From: Pythium myriotylum
Lineage: Eukaryota > Oomycota > Peronosporomycetes > Pythiales > Pythiaceae
DNA: 64,000 nt
Assembly (NCBI GenBank): GCA_023091665.1
Contig: JALJCQ010000017.1
Location: forward strand, 310,001-374,000
Direction of reading: 5' to 3'
The translations under genes were made by a program, and so were the position numbers. Each line of letters starts with the position of its first letter. Positions within the stretch are counted from its first letter, which is position 1. Positions 42,250-54,788 of this stretch are shown one piece after another. The notes beneath the pieces were generated by a model. The model did not search any database and was not told the origin of the DNA. It worked only from the letters and a program-made list of their open reading frames with translations.

Positions 42250-43393
42250 CTATTCCTTGCCCTCGTGCAACGCGCCGGCCTCGTCCACAGACGAAATCTG
42301 TCTGTAACACCACGTCCACAGAGAACCGCTCAGTCTCAACAGCCCAAAACCCACACCAAGCATTTGGTTTCCACACGTACATCCACTTCTTGTCGAGCGT
42401 CTCTTTCCACAGCGTGACCTTGTGGTCGCCCGAGGACACGGCGAGCACGTTGCCTGTGACCGACCAGCTCACGCGCCAGACGGGCGCGTCAAACGTGTGC
42501 AGCAGCTCGCGCTTCCAGGGTCCGTTCTCCTCGCTCTGCGACCAGATGAACACGTGCTTGTCCTCCGAGCAGCTCGCAATGAGGTTCACCGGCATGCCCG
42601 AGCCGGGCGCCCAGGCCACGTCGCGCACCCAGTCCGTGTGCGCGGGCGCCGAGCTGATCTCCTGCTTGGTCCACTCGGTGTGGCCTTCGGGCAGGCTCCA
42701 GATCTTGACGGTCTTGTCGCACGAGGCCGTGACGACGCGCTTGATGGGGCCCGTCTCGCCCGTGGAGCCGATCGAGTGGAACGGCGCCCAGCTCACGGCG
42801 TTGCAGCCGAGCGAGCTGTCCTTGAAGTGGCTCACGCTCCATCCGTCCGCCGCGTAGCTGAGCACCGAGACGTTGCCGTCGGCCGAGGCGCACGCGAGCG
42901 CGAGTCCGTACTCGTGCGGCGCCCAGGCGATCGCGTTGACCGAGGCCTCGTGGAACGCGTGCACGTACGCCTGCGTCCACTGGTTCAGACTCTGCTCCTT
43001 GAAGATGATCACTTTGCCGTCGTACGAGCAGGACGCGAGCAGCACGCCGAACTTTGGGTGCGCCCAGGCCACCTGCCACACGGGGCCTTCGTGGCTTGCA
43101 CAGACACACACCATCAGCCTCTCGCTTCACACTACCACCACCACGAGGACGACGACGTACCCGGCGAGCAGCTGCTCGTTGTTGTGGACGTCGCCCGTGA
43201 CGTCGTAGACCTTGATCGTGCGGTCGGACGAGCAGGTCGCGAGGCGCTTGCCGTAGTAATCCAGCTGCGCGTCGTGCTACAGAGCGAGCCAGAGAGCGAG
43301 AGTGAGCTCGTTGGCGAGCGCGAGAGACGGGCCATTCCACCGTACGATCATGTCCTCGTGCTGCGTGTCGATCGAGAGCGCGGGCGCCGTCAT
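42250..43393 (-). CDS. SEC13: SEC13, COPII coat and nuclear-pore WD40 protein, four exons
   Basis: Exons 43393-43346, 43276-43161, 43094-42381 and 42301-42250 give a 309-residue protein with consistent phases. Intron ends are GTACGG/TGTAG, GTACGT/GCAAG and GTACGT/TTACAG. Exon 1 encodes [16 protein letters not shown], and exon 2 opens [18 protein letters not shown], the universally conserved SEC13 start. WD40 blades follow: [64 protein letters not shown] with [10 protein letters not shown] at the end. The last exon ends ALHEGKE. SEC13 forms the outer COPII cage with SEC31 and also sits in the Nup84-type complex. Reading the genomic frame without splicing would give false N and C termini. Confidence 0.95.
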
Positions 43394-44651
43394 GGGCAAG
43401 ACGAGGGGCCGAGAACGAGAGAGAGATCGAGGTATTTGCTGTCGTGGCCAAAGGGGAGCGACGCGAGATGCGGGACGAGTACTGTTAGACCTGTAATAAG
43501 TGGTAGTGGATTTGAGAGGAACTAGGGGGTTGGATCGGTACCTGTACTAGTAGGTATGTGATAGTAGAGGTACTGACACACGAGAGGGATATATTTTTTG
43601 ACAAAACAAGGTGAGATGCGATGTTTCGAGCGTACTTTCTCGCCGAGTTGCAGAAAGCAGGGTCTTGGGCTCACACTGATCATCGAAGCCTGAGCTTTCC
43701 GGCTGGAACTTGGGTTGAGTTCGAGTTCGTGGTGCTTCTCATTCATAAGGTTTGAAGCGTTGGTGTGCGTTGGGTGCTCGTTATATGTTCGTCGTCGTGA
43801 ATGAAAAGACTTCGAGACTAGAAGGATCGCACAACTGTCGCATCGGTGGGATTGTAGGCTGTGGAGTATGACGTGGTCGATTGGACTATAGAATCCATTA
43901 GTGAATCCGTTAGTTGAGGCTCTGGGGTCTGATCAGTAGTGTCAGAGGTTGTTCGAGAGATAAATTTACAGAGAGGCGATTCCACGGTGCATTCTTTTGC
44001 AAAAACGCCGAGTTGGGGGCAAGAATCTGTCCAACTGTACCGCGAACTTGGCTTGACTTGGTGCTTCGTCATTCACGATGGAATTTTAGACGTGTACGGA
44101 CAATCGAAAACCGACGGACACTAGTTACGATGGGATTTTGTCGTTATGAAGACTCCACTCCCCCTGAATACGACTCTTCCCAACAAAAACTAAAGGGGAG
44201 GATCGCACTACGCTTCCTCAATCACTCACAATCCGCGCGATTGGAACGCGCACACGGCTTCATAACCTTGATTGCAACGTTACGGAAAACTCGCGGCTAT
44301 CAGTCCCTCAATGTTGGGCAAGCGAAGGGTCGCACCCTCGTCGGGTGCATGATCGTGGAAGTTTGTCTGTGGTTGTCAGCTCGTGGCGTGACACGACTTG
44401 GTGGCTGGAGGTGCAACCTGATCAATGATCAGTCGAGATAATCCAGGAAAAGAGATTCACTGTACGAGTTGCCACGACAAAGAATCGACATTGCTCAATT
44501 AAATTATTGTTGACAACGAGAGAATAGCTCGTGATCAGACAAGCACAACTGCCTCGGCTGGAATAAACGCTGGAGGGCTATATTCTACACCAGGTCGGTA
44601 GCAGATCCAAGCGAAACCCCCGGCTTTTAGCTTCAGGAGTTTCGTTAGAAT
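43394..44651. other. Intergenic between SEC13 and the second membrane-LRR gene
   Basis: About 1.26 kb with SEC13 upstream sequence at its left and the 5' flank of the LRR gene at its right. Short frames on both strands show no recognisable domains. Confidence 0.5.
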
Positions 44652-47055
44652 ATGGAGTTTGCCGGGCTCACACCACTCACGACGAAATTGATCGACGCAA
44701 GAACTCCCAAGACAGCGCAAACGATGAAATGCGATGGAGGCGGCCAGACCGGTCATTGGCGCCAGAAACTCACCTCCGAGTATGATCCCCCATGCAATGT
44801 TTGGCTATATGGCTTTTCGTGGATGAGTTTGTTCATTCTCCATGCGGGGAACCTCACGTATTACGTTGGCGTCGCGTGGTTGTATCGGCAATTTGATCTT
44901 ACTTTCCTCGAGCATCAGCTCGAGTTCAACTCGATCGGTATTAGCAAGACAGCATATCCAACAGTCTCCAGTGCCCATGCGTTCGTCGCTGCAATCCACG
45001 CGTTCTTTATGATGCTGATGACCGGCAGCTCAATCCATGCGCGAAGACTAGTCTTCCAGCCGGACTCGCGCGCAGTCATCCACACGCTGACGAGAAAATT
45101 TTCTACGAGTCGTGTGGTGAGCATCTTCAAGAAGCGTTGGGTAAGCGGATCCTCGACATCGCCTACCTCGGTCTTCCGACACCACACATTTACTAGTCTG
45201 ACGACGCGTGTACTGGAATCGGTAATCCGAGTCAGTAGCTTCATCTTCGCCCGTGACGGTCTCTTGGGTGTGGACAGCGTCGTTTTTGACCATGTGCTTC
45301 TTATTCGCGAAGTCATTGAGACGTCACTCCAATCATATCAACTCTATCGGATGAGTCTGGTGCTAGCGCGTCCGTGGCTGATCCGATTCTACCTGGCGCT
45401 GCTAGTCATAAATTGCTGGGTCACACCTCTTCTCCACCGATACTATCGGCACCGAGAGATCCTCCGCCGCTTGCTGTGCTTGCTCTGTGACGCCATTTTG
45501 GACATGGTATCCTCGATTGGTGTCTCTGCTGTGATTTTCGCAACTTATGCACCGCAGTACAACGACCCTTATGGATTCGGCTTCCCATTTATTTTGTGGT
45601 TCGACGACGAGTGGGCTTCCAACATGCAGCAAGAGTTCCAGATCATGCTCGTAGCTTCGTTTAGCGACTTGGCCTCACGTTTAATCTTTGCGTTGGGTTT
45701 GGTGCAATGCATGGAATCTATCAAAGATTTGCTCACACCGATTGCAAGGCCTACAAATAAGTTTCCTGTCCTACCTGCGATAGACAGCACCATCAAAAGT
45801 CTCGCAATGGAGTCGGTGACTCAAACGGATGGTGTCAATGCTGGACCTACCTGGATAGCTGACTCTATCACGATGGGCTGTCCTAGACCGGCCACTGGAG
45901 ATTTCGTCGCGCATTCCTCCACGCCAACTTGTGCCTTTCCGGCCATTCGTAGAGCTCCGCTGACAAACATGGCACCAAGAAATATCAGTATTTCTCGAAT
46001 AACCAAGTCTTCTCTCGTCCATATCGTTGGCCCAGTGCTTTTTGCGTTGTGGGGTTTTTTAATTCTGGTCGCACACCTTGCAGCCGAGTCCAGGCACATC
46101 GAGTCACATTGTTCGCTTGGCCTTAAGCCCTGGTTCTCCAGTAAACCAGGCTGCTCACTCGTCGAAATCAACTGCCTATCACTGTCTTCCAACGGCCATG
46201 ACGAAGCCTCCCACTCGGCCTGGAAAATCTTCGATCCGGATCGTGCCACAGGACTGGTGATCCAACACTGTCCACAGCTCTTTATCCCACCGGAAATCCA
46301 GAAGTACCATCGTATCACAAATCTGAAAATTTACAACTGCACGGTCGTCGACTGGAAAGATTCTGCAGCACTGACCACAACCAAACACCCCAGCCTCGGT
46401 TCGATCTACTTAATTCGCACCTTCACCACAAGCAGAGAATTGCCCGCGGGCCTCCTATCTCTTGCTTTTCCTCACAGGGTTGTGAACTTCATTACTTGTG
46501 TGACAAACATCGCTGTAATTCCCGACGACCTCGATTCCAAGTGGCCAAAAGGAATGCAATTGGCTTTTGATTTTTCGGCACTCAGTAGCATCCCCGATGT
46601 AGTCAGGCGACTACAGCCCACAATGCTATCAGTCTCCGGAACGGAAGTATCTCGGGTTCCACGTGCAACTCACTCTGACGAAAATACAGGAGCTGCCTCG
46701 ACGCATAGAGTACATCAATCCACAACTGCGAGGTATGCTCTTGCAGTACACCAACATCACCACCTTCTGGTCGTGGATAGACAAATACGCGCACTATGTC
46801 ACCCACTTTCCGGCTGGGCTTTTCAACGCCTTCGGTACCCCATACTGCCGAGAGCTACTTGAAATCGCCAACGGCTCGCGAAAGACATTCTCTGTAGAGC
46901 CTCAACCTGACCATAACATCTTGATGGATGTGTCGACCCCGGAAAAGCTTGCGTTTGCCGTGCGATCGGTTGAGTGCACATCAGAAAAATCCTTGTCCTA
47001 CTTTCCGCTATTCGTGGACGACGACAAGTACGGGTGGAAGCCCGGAAATGCCTGA
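44652..47055 (+). pseudogene. Membrane-LRR protein, second member, broken by a late frameshift
   Basis: ATG 44652 starts a frame homologous in layout to 36321-38618. It has hydrophobic segments (VWLYGFSWMSLFILHAGNL, FVAAIHAFFMMLM, IRFYLALLVINCWVTPLL, LDMVSSIGVSAVIFATY, HIVGPVLFALWGFLILVAHL), the shared block with GLKPWFSSKPGCSLVEINC (counterpart of MRPWFAPVFACSIFELDC), then LRR-like repeats (LVIQHCPQLFIPPEI, LKIYNCTVVDWKD). Near 46625-46665 the frame slips. The LRR end continues in another frame: QLTLTKIQELPRRIEYI, NITTFWSWID and AFGTPYCREL (counterpart of ASNTPLCNAI), ending at 47055. About 90% of the protein is intact in frame, so a functional but truncated product or an assembly error is possible. 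Confidence 0.8.
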
Positions 47056-47329
47056 GACGCTGTCGATGGGTGCTCATTATTCCATCAAACGTATGAGCGC
47101 ATCGTCGGGGCGAATCTCGCTAAACCATCCTCCTCTCACCACCAACTTGGAATCTCCTCGCCAGTTAATGCTGCGTTCTCTCACCAACCGAGGCGACGAA
47201 CTCCCCTCAAGAGCACTGTTCCCACACGAAAAGCTTGCCAGAGCGCTCTTCGTGGGATTAGATGAGACTTCGTTCGTTTCCAAATCGTTCTCTTGTTGAG
47301 AGCTGGCTACTTTTACTGATGACGGTCGA

Positions 47330-47740
47330 TCTTTTTCTCTCTCCCTCTGCTGGATCATGAGTGACCACGCGATCACCGTCTTGAACATGACCGCCATGGA
47401 CGACCACCCAACTCGTAGAGAACAGGCACCCTACGGAGATTCGTACAATAAAGCCCAACGAGACTCTGCCTTCTCGACGCGAGCGCCTTAATATGGACCC
47501 TAATGACAACCGGTGGTGCTGGCTGCACTTGGGAATCTGCGAGGTGATCTTCGGATCCATAAACTTCCTGGTTGTGACCCTCGCGAGTGGGGCCATAAGA
47601 CCGGACGTCGGCCCCTTTTATTTTCTTTCGCTATCAATTCGTCCGACTCAACGTTGGCGCTGCGTCTGAAGCTGCCGCAACGACTAGATCTGCGTGGCTG
47701 CAGTGACATGGTGCCCGAGCATTCGATACGCCAGAAGGCC
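47330..47740 (-). pseudogene. Decayed PEN-2-like sequence
   Basis: Minus-strand DNA at about 47400-47330 aligns by eye with PEN-2 exon 2 (shared runs TGGTCGT, ATGGCGG, ATCGCGTGG and TCCAGC in the same order). 47740-47560 aligns with exon 1, including the codons for NVESDE and its flanks and the stretch read as CTGCCCGAG/GTGCCCGAG on the plus strand. Stops and indels remove any frame. The order exon 1 then exon 2 on the minus strand matches the true gene at 60461-60934. The middle is poorly conserved. Confidence 0.55.
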
Positions 47741-47779
47741 AAACCCATGGAGCTCATCGCCAGCGACGCCATCGAGCTT

Positions 47780-47940
47780 GCAATCGTCCAGCGGTCCATC
47801 GTGGGCTGTGGGCCACGCCAGAGAGCGAGAACGAGCTCATTCGAAAGACCGAGAGACGCGCTTTGCGATGAACTCGACGCATGATCGAGTCCTCGAGCGG
47901 CGTGCCCAAGGAGAGCACGGGCACCGTGCTCAGCAGATCC
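47780..47940 (-). pseudogene. Decayed piece resembling the SEC13 5' end
   Basis: The plus-strand text GCCAGAGAGCGAGAACGAGC at 47815 resembles SEC13 intron 1 (GCCAGAGAGCGAGAGTGAGC at 43289). TCGAGTCCTCGAGCGGCGTG followed by GAGAGCACGGGCACCGT resembles SEC13 exon 1 (43349-43393). It retains intron-like sequence, so it would come from a DNA-level copy, not a spliced RNA. It abuts the PEN-2-like remnant, upstream of it in the minus orientation. Confidence 0.42.
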
Positions 47941-48402
47941 CGCGAGAAAGGACGGGATGTTTCCTGCTTTGTGTGGTATGCGATATTAGAGGCGAGATTG
48001 TTTTTTCCTCTGTTAATGGGTATGTGTTAGTGCAATTTTCCATAACAAGGTGAGATAGTTTCCGTTAATGATGAGAATAAGGTGATATTGGATTCATGCT
48101 GCACATTCTCATCCAACGCCCGAAGCGAAATGCCTCGTCGAATCGACCGAGCGCATTTTGCTTGAACAGGAGAACCACGAGGATCACCAGAAAGCATGAC
48201 GAGTTATCTGCTCATCTACTTGGTCGGCACACAGCGATTCGCCAGCGTTCAGGTCAGGGGGGTGGGGTGTCTGAGGGTGGGGCAGGCTCGTGGTCAGGTT
48301 GTATCGTGGAGAACAACTTGTTCATGCGACGACATTGCAATTCCTCGAGAGCGAATTTATTGTGGAAATACTGTATATTCTTGCAGCTGATATGTTTTAC
48401 AC
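47941..48402. other. Intergenic, 3' flank of the coiled-coil gene
   Basis: About 460 bp, no gene seen. Confidence 0.45.
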
Positions 48403-49588
48403 TTAAACATGAAGGTTGCGCAGGTGATCCCCGATTGTCTTGATCATCACATCGGGCCACTGCATTATATATGCTCGGGCAGCTGCTTCGTCGCTTCTCG
48501 AAATCGGAAACTGTGGGCGATGAAGGCGAGCTCGTGCCGAACGAATCATCGAAACCCCTGGAAGCAGGTTCCCATGCACACTCGACAGATCGGGGGGCGT
48601 CTCTACAGCCAGACAGCACGCGGTGAAATCCCTGCGCAGTCTCGATGACGATTCGTACGGGTGCCGGTCGTCCTGGTCCACGTAGTCAGACACCCCGAAA
48701 CCGAACGTGGGCGTCAACCCATCGGCGCTTTCTACTAGCCCAGAAAACGTTGCGCTGTTTGATTCCATCTGGACGCCTGGTGCGATGCACGCTAGAAAGC
48801 GGTGCTGCGATGCGGACGAGTCGGACGAATCGTCTACTTCTCGAATCGTGATCACCCCGAGCTCTTCCGACAGGCGAATTTCTTGGGTTGCAGTGTATTC
48901 TAGTACCTGCCCCCACACTGCTCGGACGTCATAGAGCCCATCGAACGGGGTGATATCAAACAATGTCATCACGAAGTCTCCGTTTGGGAGGACAGTCGTC
49001 TCCACCTGGCGGTGTGGCTGGCGAATGTCAAGGAATCGTGTTCGCTCACGAAGAAAGCCGACGCAGGCCTCCGCTTTCGCAGGAAGGAGCCCGATCAATG
49101 TCTGGTGTCGTTGTGAAGCATCTCGAGGAAGATGAATGTAATGAGAAATAGGATTCCAGATTTGCGAGGCCTTCAGGTAAAGCTCAGGTTAGTCTCTATC
49201 TCCAGCCAGGATATAGAAGCCTACCAACCGTTGAGATCATGGCTTGAGCGGCTGCAAAAGCAAGGTCATTCACCTTGACCTGCGCGTTCAGTTGCGTGTT
49301 CTGCGCCACCGATTGCTCCAACGCAAACTTGGGGGTCTCTTCGTGTGCCGTCTCAAGCACCTGGATCTTCGCCTGGAGGGCGGCAAACTCCTCTCTCAGG
49401 TACTCCAACTCTTCCTGGGCGAGCGAGCAAATTGTTTAATTAATGACGCCTATCTTCGCGACTCTAGCATGTACCCGTCGCATTTGGTAGGTGGATTTGT
49501 TGCGCTTCACCGGTTGCTCCGATCCGTTCTCGTCGTCCAAGCTGTCGTTGCTGTCGCTTGTCGTGCCAAAGACATCGGGTCGCGCCAT
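48403..49588 (-). CDS. Oomycete coiled-coil protein, bZIP/START-like architecture, three exons
   Basis: Exons 49588-49475, 49414-49229 and 49170-48403 give 355 residues, all introns in phase 0 (60 and 58 bp; the second has CTAAC before the acceptor). Exon 1 encodes an acidic N terminus and a basic patch (PVKRNKSTYQMRR). Exon 2 continues EELEYLREEFAALQAKIQVL, a leucine-zipper-like coil. Exon 3 reads SQIWNPISHYIHLP, LLPAKAEACVGFLRERTRFL and a globular part with TPFDGLYDVRAVWGQVLEY and FGFGVSDYVDQDDRHPY. Basic patch plus coil plus a hydrophobic C-terminal domain is a layout common in oomycete regulatory proteins. I cannot assign a DNA site or ligand. The donor of intron 2 (GTTGGT) is weak, so that junction is the least sure. 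Confidence 0.6.
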
Positions 49589-50583
49589 GGCTGTCTGTTT
49601 GGTTTCGCGTTCGGAAGTGAGTCTCCTGGTGGGTTTGTTGACTCTTGGATTATGCTTGTTGTCTGCCTTCAGCTCAAGAACGTAAATTCCTATTCGTCCA
49701 GATGATTTCGCAGTCACAACAGACGGGGATGATTATGGCCATTGAGTCATAGGACATGGTGGAAGACAGTCAGACAGTAAGCATCTAGAGCCTTTCTATG
49801 AAGTCCTCCGAACCATTAGTCTGGTGGTAGAAGGATACCACTCCACTCATCTGATGATCAGATGTGCGCAGAGGGGGAACAAACGGAGCCTCTGTGATGG
49901 TGAATTCGTGCATTCGCTGTATGTAATGGGCTCCAGCTTTTGTCCGTTCGCTTGGAAACCTGGAGGATAAACTCCAGGTTATCTCACGCGAGCCTCCCAC
50001 AACCGGCCCCAAGTTGGGGTTCAGACAGCTTCTTTGTGCCTACGACAAGATCATTCAAGTGAGGGCGACAGGTGCAGTAAATTCGAGGCTGAAATCCGGA
50101 CCAAGCTCAGGTTTTCCATTTGAATACAAACGGCGATCGCGATAGAAGTAAGAGTGTTTCTTCGCTCTGCGCTTACATGTGGTGAAAACTCGACAGTGTG
50201 CTATGTATCCGTTCGCAGACTAGTTCTGGCTTAAACAAAGACACTTCACACGAGTCGTTCCATTTCGAAGAGTTGAGGAAGCCCACCAACATTCAATCGG
50301 CACCTATGGTAATCCCCTAATCCATCGTTTACCACTGCCTTACTCGGATCACGTAATTCTTCGGAATGGACCGTTGGCTCGGAAGTCGATCCACTCAATG
50401 GGGCATGCGCGAGGTACAGAAAGTATCTATTCATGCAGTTATGCATGTATGTGTTAAATGCAAATGTAAACTTGTCCTGGCTCAATCGTCCATCGCCGTA
50501 AATTTCAGCTTCAAACCTCTTCGACTGCTTCCCCACCAGCAACTCAAGCGACTCTCGAACGACGAGAGCAACGCTCCCCCACC
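49589..50583. other. Intergenic between the coiled-coil gene and the PDR transporter
   Basis: About 1 kb. A minus-strand frame reaching 50246 (with RESLELLVGKQSKRFEAEIY and LPQLFEMERLV) lies 3' of the transporter and is not recognised. It may be a chance opening or a decayed fragment. Nothing else is seen. Confidence 0.4.
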
Positions 50584-53500
50584 TTAACGGGTCTGGTGGT
50601 TGACGAAACGCAGAGCGCGCAATGTGAGCAATCCAAAGATGGCGCAGATGGCAATGGCGATCCCCACATCGCGCCACGCGTTATCGTAGTCCAATTCGTA
50701 CATCACTTTGATGAACTCGGCGACTGTGAGGCCCTTGGGCATCGTCGGCGGTGGGTCCTGGATCACCTTGCACGCGATACGCTCGGGATGCGACGCGTCA
50801 CAGTTGCCGTAGACAATCGTCGCGAGCGGTTCGAGCGTGTAGCGGTAGGGAGCAATGCGGTAGAACCACTTGTAGCCCTGGGGGATGGCAGTCGCGGGCG
50901 GCGAGAAGCCCGTGAACAGGCCAAAGAACGAGTGGAAGAGCGCGCCCATTCCCATCGCAACCTCCATCGACGGCATCATCACGCCCAACGCCATACCACC
51001 GTACGTGGCAACCAGTACGAACAGCGTGACGTTGAGCCAGTAAAAGAAGAACTCGGGCACGCCCTCGAAGCCGACGAGCGGGAACACCGTGATGGAGAAG
51101 AAGAACGTGCCGAAGGTGACGTACGGGATCTCGACGAGCATGAGCGCGACGAAGTACCAGATCACGTTGTACGTCTGGCTCGCTCGCTCTCGGTAGAAAG
51201 CAGCACGGTCCTGAAGCACCATCGGGATGGCACCGCTGAATGTGATGAAGCCGCTGAACATGGTCATCATGAAGATCATTGCGAGCCCGCTAGTGATGCC
51301 CTCGAGCGTGTCGAACGAGAGAGAAGTGTACGAGACACCAAACATGAGACCGAGGAAGAGCTGGATGATGGCACGGGTGAGGTTGTACGCCGGCGTGCGC
51401 CAGTATGTATCGAAGACGCGGCGCATGAGCAGCCTCGCTTGGGTCGCGTTCGATGCCGCACGCTTCTTCGCGAAGATCAATGGTGATGCACCGGGAGCCG
51501 GCCGCGTCACTCCTTCGAGGGCCAAGACATCCTCCATCATGACCTTCCTGGCACTCTTGGCGAAGACATCGGCGAAGTCTTTGTCAGCGTTTGCCGTGTT
51601 GCCGACACCCGCGCCGATCACTTCAAGCATCCACGTCGCAGGGTTGTAGTCCTTCTCGAGCGGTGCGACGCCCTCGATCGACTCCAAGTAGTTGACGAGC
51701 TCGATCGCGTTTTTCCCGAGCTCACCGAAGTAGACAGTGTAACCACCGCGCTTGAGCAGCAGCAGACTGTCGAAGACCTGGAAGACTTCGAAGGACGGCT
51801 GGTGGATCGTGCACACGACCGTGATGCCTGCGTTCGCGACCGAGCGGACGCTGTCCATCACCATCTTGGCTGAGCGAGCGTCCAAGCCACTGGTCGGCTC
51901 GTCCAGGAACAAGACGCTCGGGCGCGCGGCCATCTCGACACCGATCGTGAGTCGCTTCATCTGCTCGACCGAGCTCCCACGGATGATCTTGTCGGCAATC
52001 GGACGCAAGTCTAGCAGATCCAGACACTCCTCGACCCAGTCGAACTTCTCGCTATCCGGGACACTCTGGTCTTGACGAAGGAACGCACTGAACTGCAGCG
52101 CTTCTCGGAACGTCGAGGACTCCGAGTGGATGTCCATCTGCTCGCAGTACCCCGTGGACCGCTGGATGGCGAGCGGTGTCGCCTCGAAGCCATTCAGCAG
52201 GATCTGTCCCTGGATCTTGCCACCAGTCTTGCGTCCGGCGATCACATCCATCAGCGTCGTCTTACCTGCACCTGAGCTGCCCATGAGCGCCGTAATCTTG
52301 CCTGGCATCGCGTACCCGCTGACGCCTTTGAGCAAATCGAGTCCTTCATTCGGACTCTGCGGGTTGGGCACGGTGTACCAGAGGTCCTTGAACGCTAGTG
52401 TGACTGGAGTGATACGGTAGTTGTTGTTGGTCTTGAGTACAACGATCTTAGAATCATCGGAGCGAGGCGTTGACGCGAGCGCATAATCTGACGCCCCCGA
52501 GAAACTCTTGGACTGCATCCCTTTGTCTCCGTCCGCGTCAGCAACAGCAGCTCCGCTCGATTCGGGCTGCTGGTAGCGCACATACTCCAAGAAGAGCGAA
52601 GAGAGCATGAGCATCAACAGGTACGTGCCGATTTGAAACACGAACGCCAATACGATCCACGATTTGTCACTGCGCACGCCGACGAGATCGAGCAAGTATT
52701 CTCCCATGGTCTTGCCGTATAATTCAAAGTAGTCGATCCCATCGTACACATTCACAGCAAACTCGTCATTGCGAAACTGGTTCACTGCGAGCGCGCGAGT
52801 GCCCCAGGCGATAGGGTCGAGCCAGTAGATCCAGATGAGTGGATCGGGGATCTGGCTTTCGGTGATGGCGAAGCCGCTGTAGAGGATGATAAATGAGCCG
52901 ATCATCAACGCCGTCGGGTTAGCGACCATGAGGTTTGGGAACGCACACGATGCGAAGAAGAACAGCGACGTCATCGTAGCAGATGTCATGAAGAGAACGA
53001 GCTCGAAGACGATGAAAGCCGAGACGGAGGACACGAGCCCACACATCCAGTATACGATCGAGCCGAAGACGACAGCCTCGGCGATAGCGAGCGGCACTGA
53101 TTGAGCGAGAATGCCATGACGTAGGCTGTCGAGCCGTAAAAGTTTGCGGCTCGCTGCTTGTAAAACACTTCGCGCGCAGCAAAAAAAGTCGGGATCTGCG
53201 TGAACTGGCCAAAACCAAGGAACAGCAACGCCTGGAAGAGCACGCCTTGAAGGATTTGCGCCTCCTTCGGATCGACCTGCCAGAAGACCGTTCCAATGAT
53301 GAGTGCCATGAGACCCGCCATCGCAGCGCGGCTGGCGATGAACGGCGTGTTGCGCCAGAGCACCTTGGACTGCTGACGTGTGAGCGTCATCACGCTGCTC
53401 CAGAAGGGCTGATGGAACTCGGGGATGTTCTCGAAGAAATCCTCTCGGTCTTTGATGAGCTGGGGGTCGTGCGGAGAGTGGACATGCGCGAGCATCTCTT

Positions 53501-54788
53501 CGTGGATCTCCGACCGCTCGTACGCGTCCGCTAGTTCTCCGACCGAGCGTGGGTACAAAGATCCTGCTGGAAGACCGTTCTCGTACTGATACTGTTGGGG
53601 AGTGCCGATGTCCATGAGGAAATCGGCGACGTCTCGGTCTGGAGGACGCACAAACCCGAGGCTCTCAAAGTGCGCGAGCGCCTTGGCCTGCGGTCCGTGG
53701 TAGATCACTTGGCCCTGGTTCAAGATCAAGACGTAGTCAAACAGTTCAAACACCTCGGGTGATGGCTGCAGCAGCGAGATCACGATCGTCTTGCGCAGCT
53801 TGCGAGCGAGACTGAGCTGTGTCTTGACAATATCGTACGTGGCTGCACTGTCCAGGCCCGTGCTGATCTCGTCCATGAACGACACAGCCTTGTTGCCGAA
53901 CTGCATCTCGCCCATGGTCACGCGCTTGCGTTCGCCACCGGAGACACCTCGCGTCATAGCATCACCGACGATCGTGTCTTTGCACACCTCCAGCCCGAGC
54001 TGCTGTGTGATGACTTCCGGATAGTGCTTGATCCACGCGCGAGCCGCCTCGAGCGCTTCCTCGTTTTCCTTCTCGGAGCCGTACCTGTAATGTTCTGCTG
54101 CGTGTTTGGAGAGATCTCCGCCACAACACTCGTGGGCAAACGCGAGCGACTCTGCGACTGTGAGCGTTGGGAAGTGAACGTCGCGCTGGGTCACATAGGA
54201 GGCAAACTGAGGGAGCTGCTTGCGGACATCCTGGTTGCTCGCTCCATTGTACAGCATCTCGCCCTCGATCTTCGTGTTCTTACCGAGCGGGAAACGGCCG
54301 CTTAGAACCTTCATGAGCGATGACTTGCCCGAGCCAGGCTGTCCAAGCACGAGTGTCATGGTGCCAGGGTGGAAGACCCCGTTGACGTTCTTGAGGATGT
54401 GCTTGGTCGCCGTGGTCTTCTTCGCCGATAACCCCGTGAACATGCCGAGTATCGCACTTGCCATGGTTGGGATTCGGTGCATCGACTTGTTTTCGTCAGC
54501 CGAAACTGCAATCTCGGCGGAGATGGAAAGGTTCTTGAACCTGACTTCCATCTGTGGAAGTCCTCGACCAAGCCCAGCTTCGAGCTTGGACGAGATGTGG
54601 CCATGGAGCGCCTCGTGGCCGTGTTTCATGAGTGCCTTGCCACTCGAGTACTCGATGTGGGGGTGGTCGTCGTAGTTATTCGTAGCAACCTGCATGTCGT
54701 CACCAATCTGAGGATCTTTGGGTGTGAGCAGTTGGAGGGAAATCCGTAACTGAGGGCTACTCGTCTGGACGAGGAGTTTGAAAACCAT
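50584..54788 (-). pseudogene. Full-size PDR-type ABC transporter (ABCG), one-base frameshift
   Basis: About 1,400 residues in the order NBD1-TMD1-NBD2-TMD2 typical of pleiotropic drug resistance pumps. NBD1 has Walker A GQPGSGKSSLM (about residue 150), signature VSGGERKRV and Walker B VSFMDEISTGLDS. NBD2 has GSSGAGKTTLMDVIAGRK, a degenerate signature with SSVEQMKRLTIGVE, and VLFLDEPTSGLD. PDR motifs such as WRTPAYNLTR and FYRERASQTYNVIWYF are present. The frame changes once at about 53098-53115, after VMAFSLNQ, where a single missing G (CAGTGCC for CAGGTGCC) would account for it. Both halves are otherwise open, so this is either a very young pseudogene or a sequencing error. Such pumps export small lipophilic compounds. 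Confidence 0.9.

Noticed and set aside
42422..43525. 367-codon plus-strand frame opposite SEC13
   Set aside because: It is an antisense shadow of GC-rich SEC13 exons; Arg/Val/His-rich, no motif, and it crosses SEC13 introns.
50596..51486. 296-codon plus-strand frame opposite the PDR transporter
   Set aside because: Antisense shadow, composed mostly of Arg/Glu/His; the minus strand carries conserved ABC motifs.
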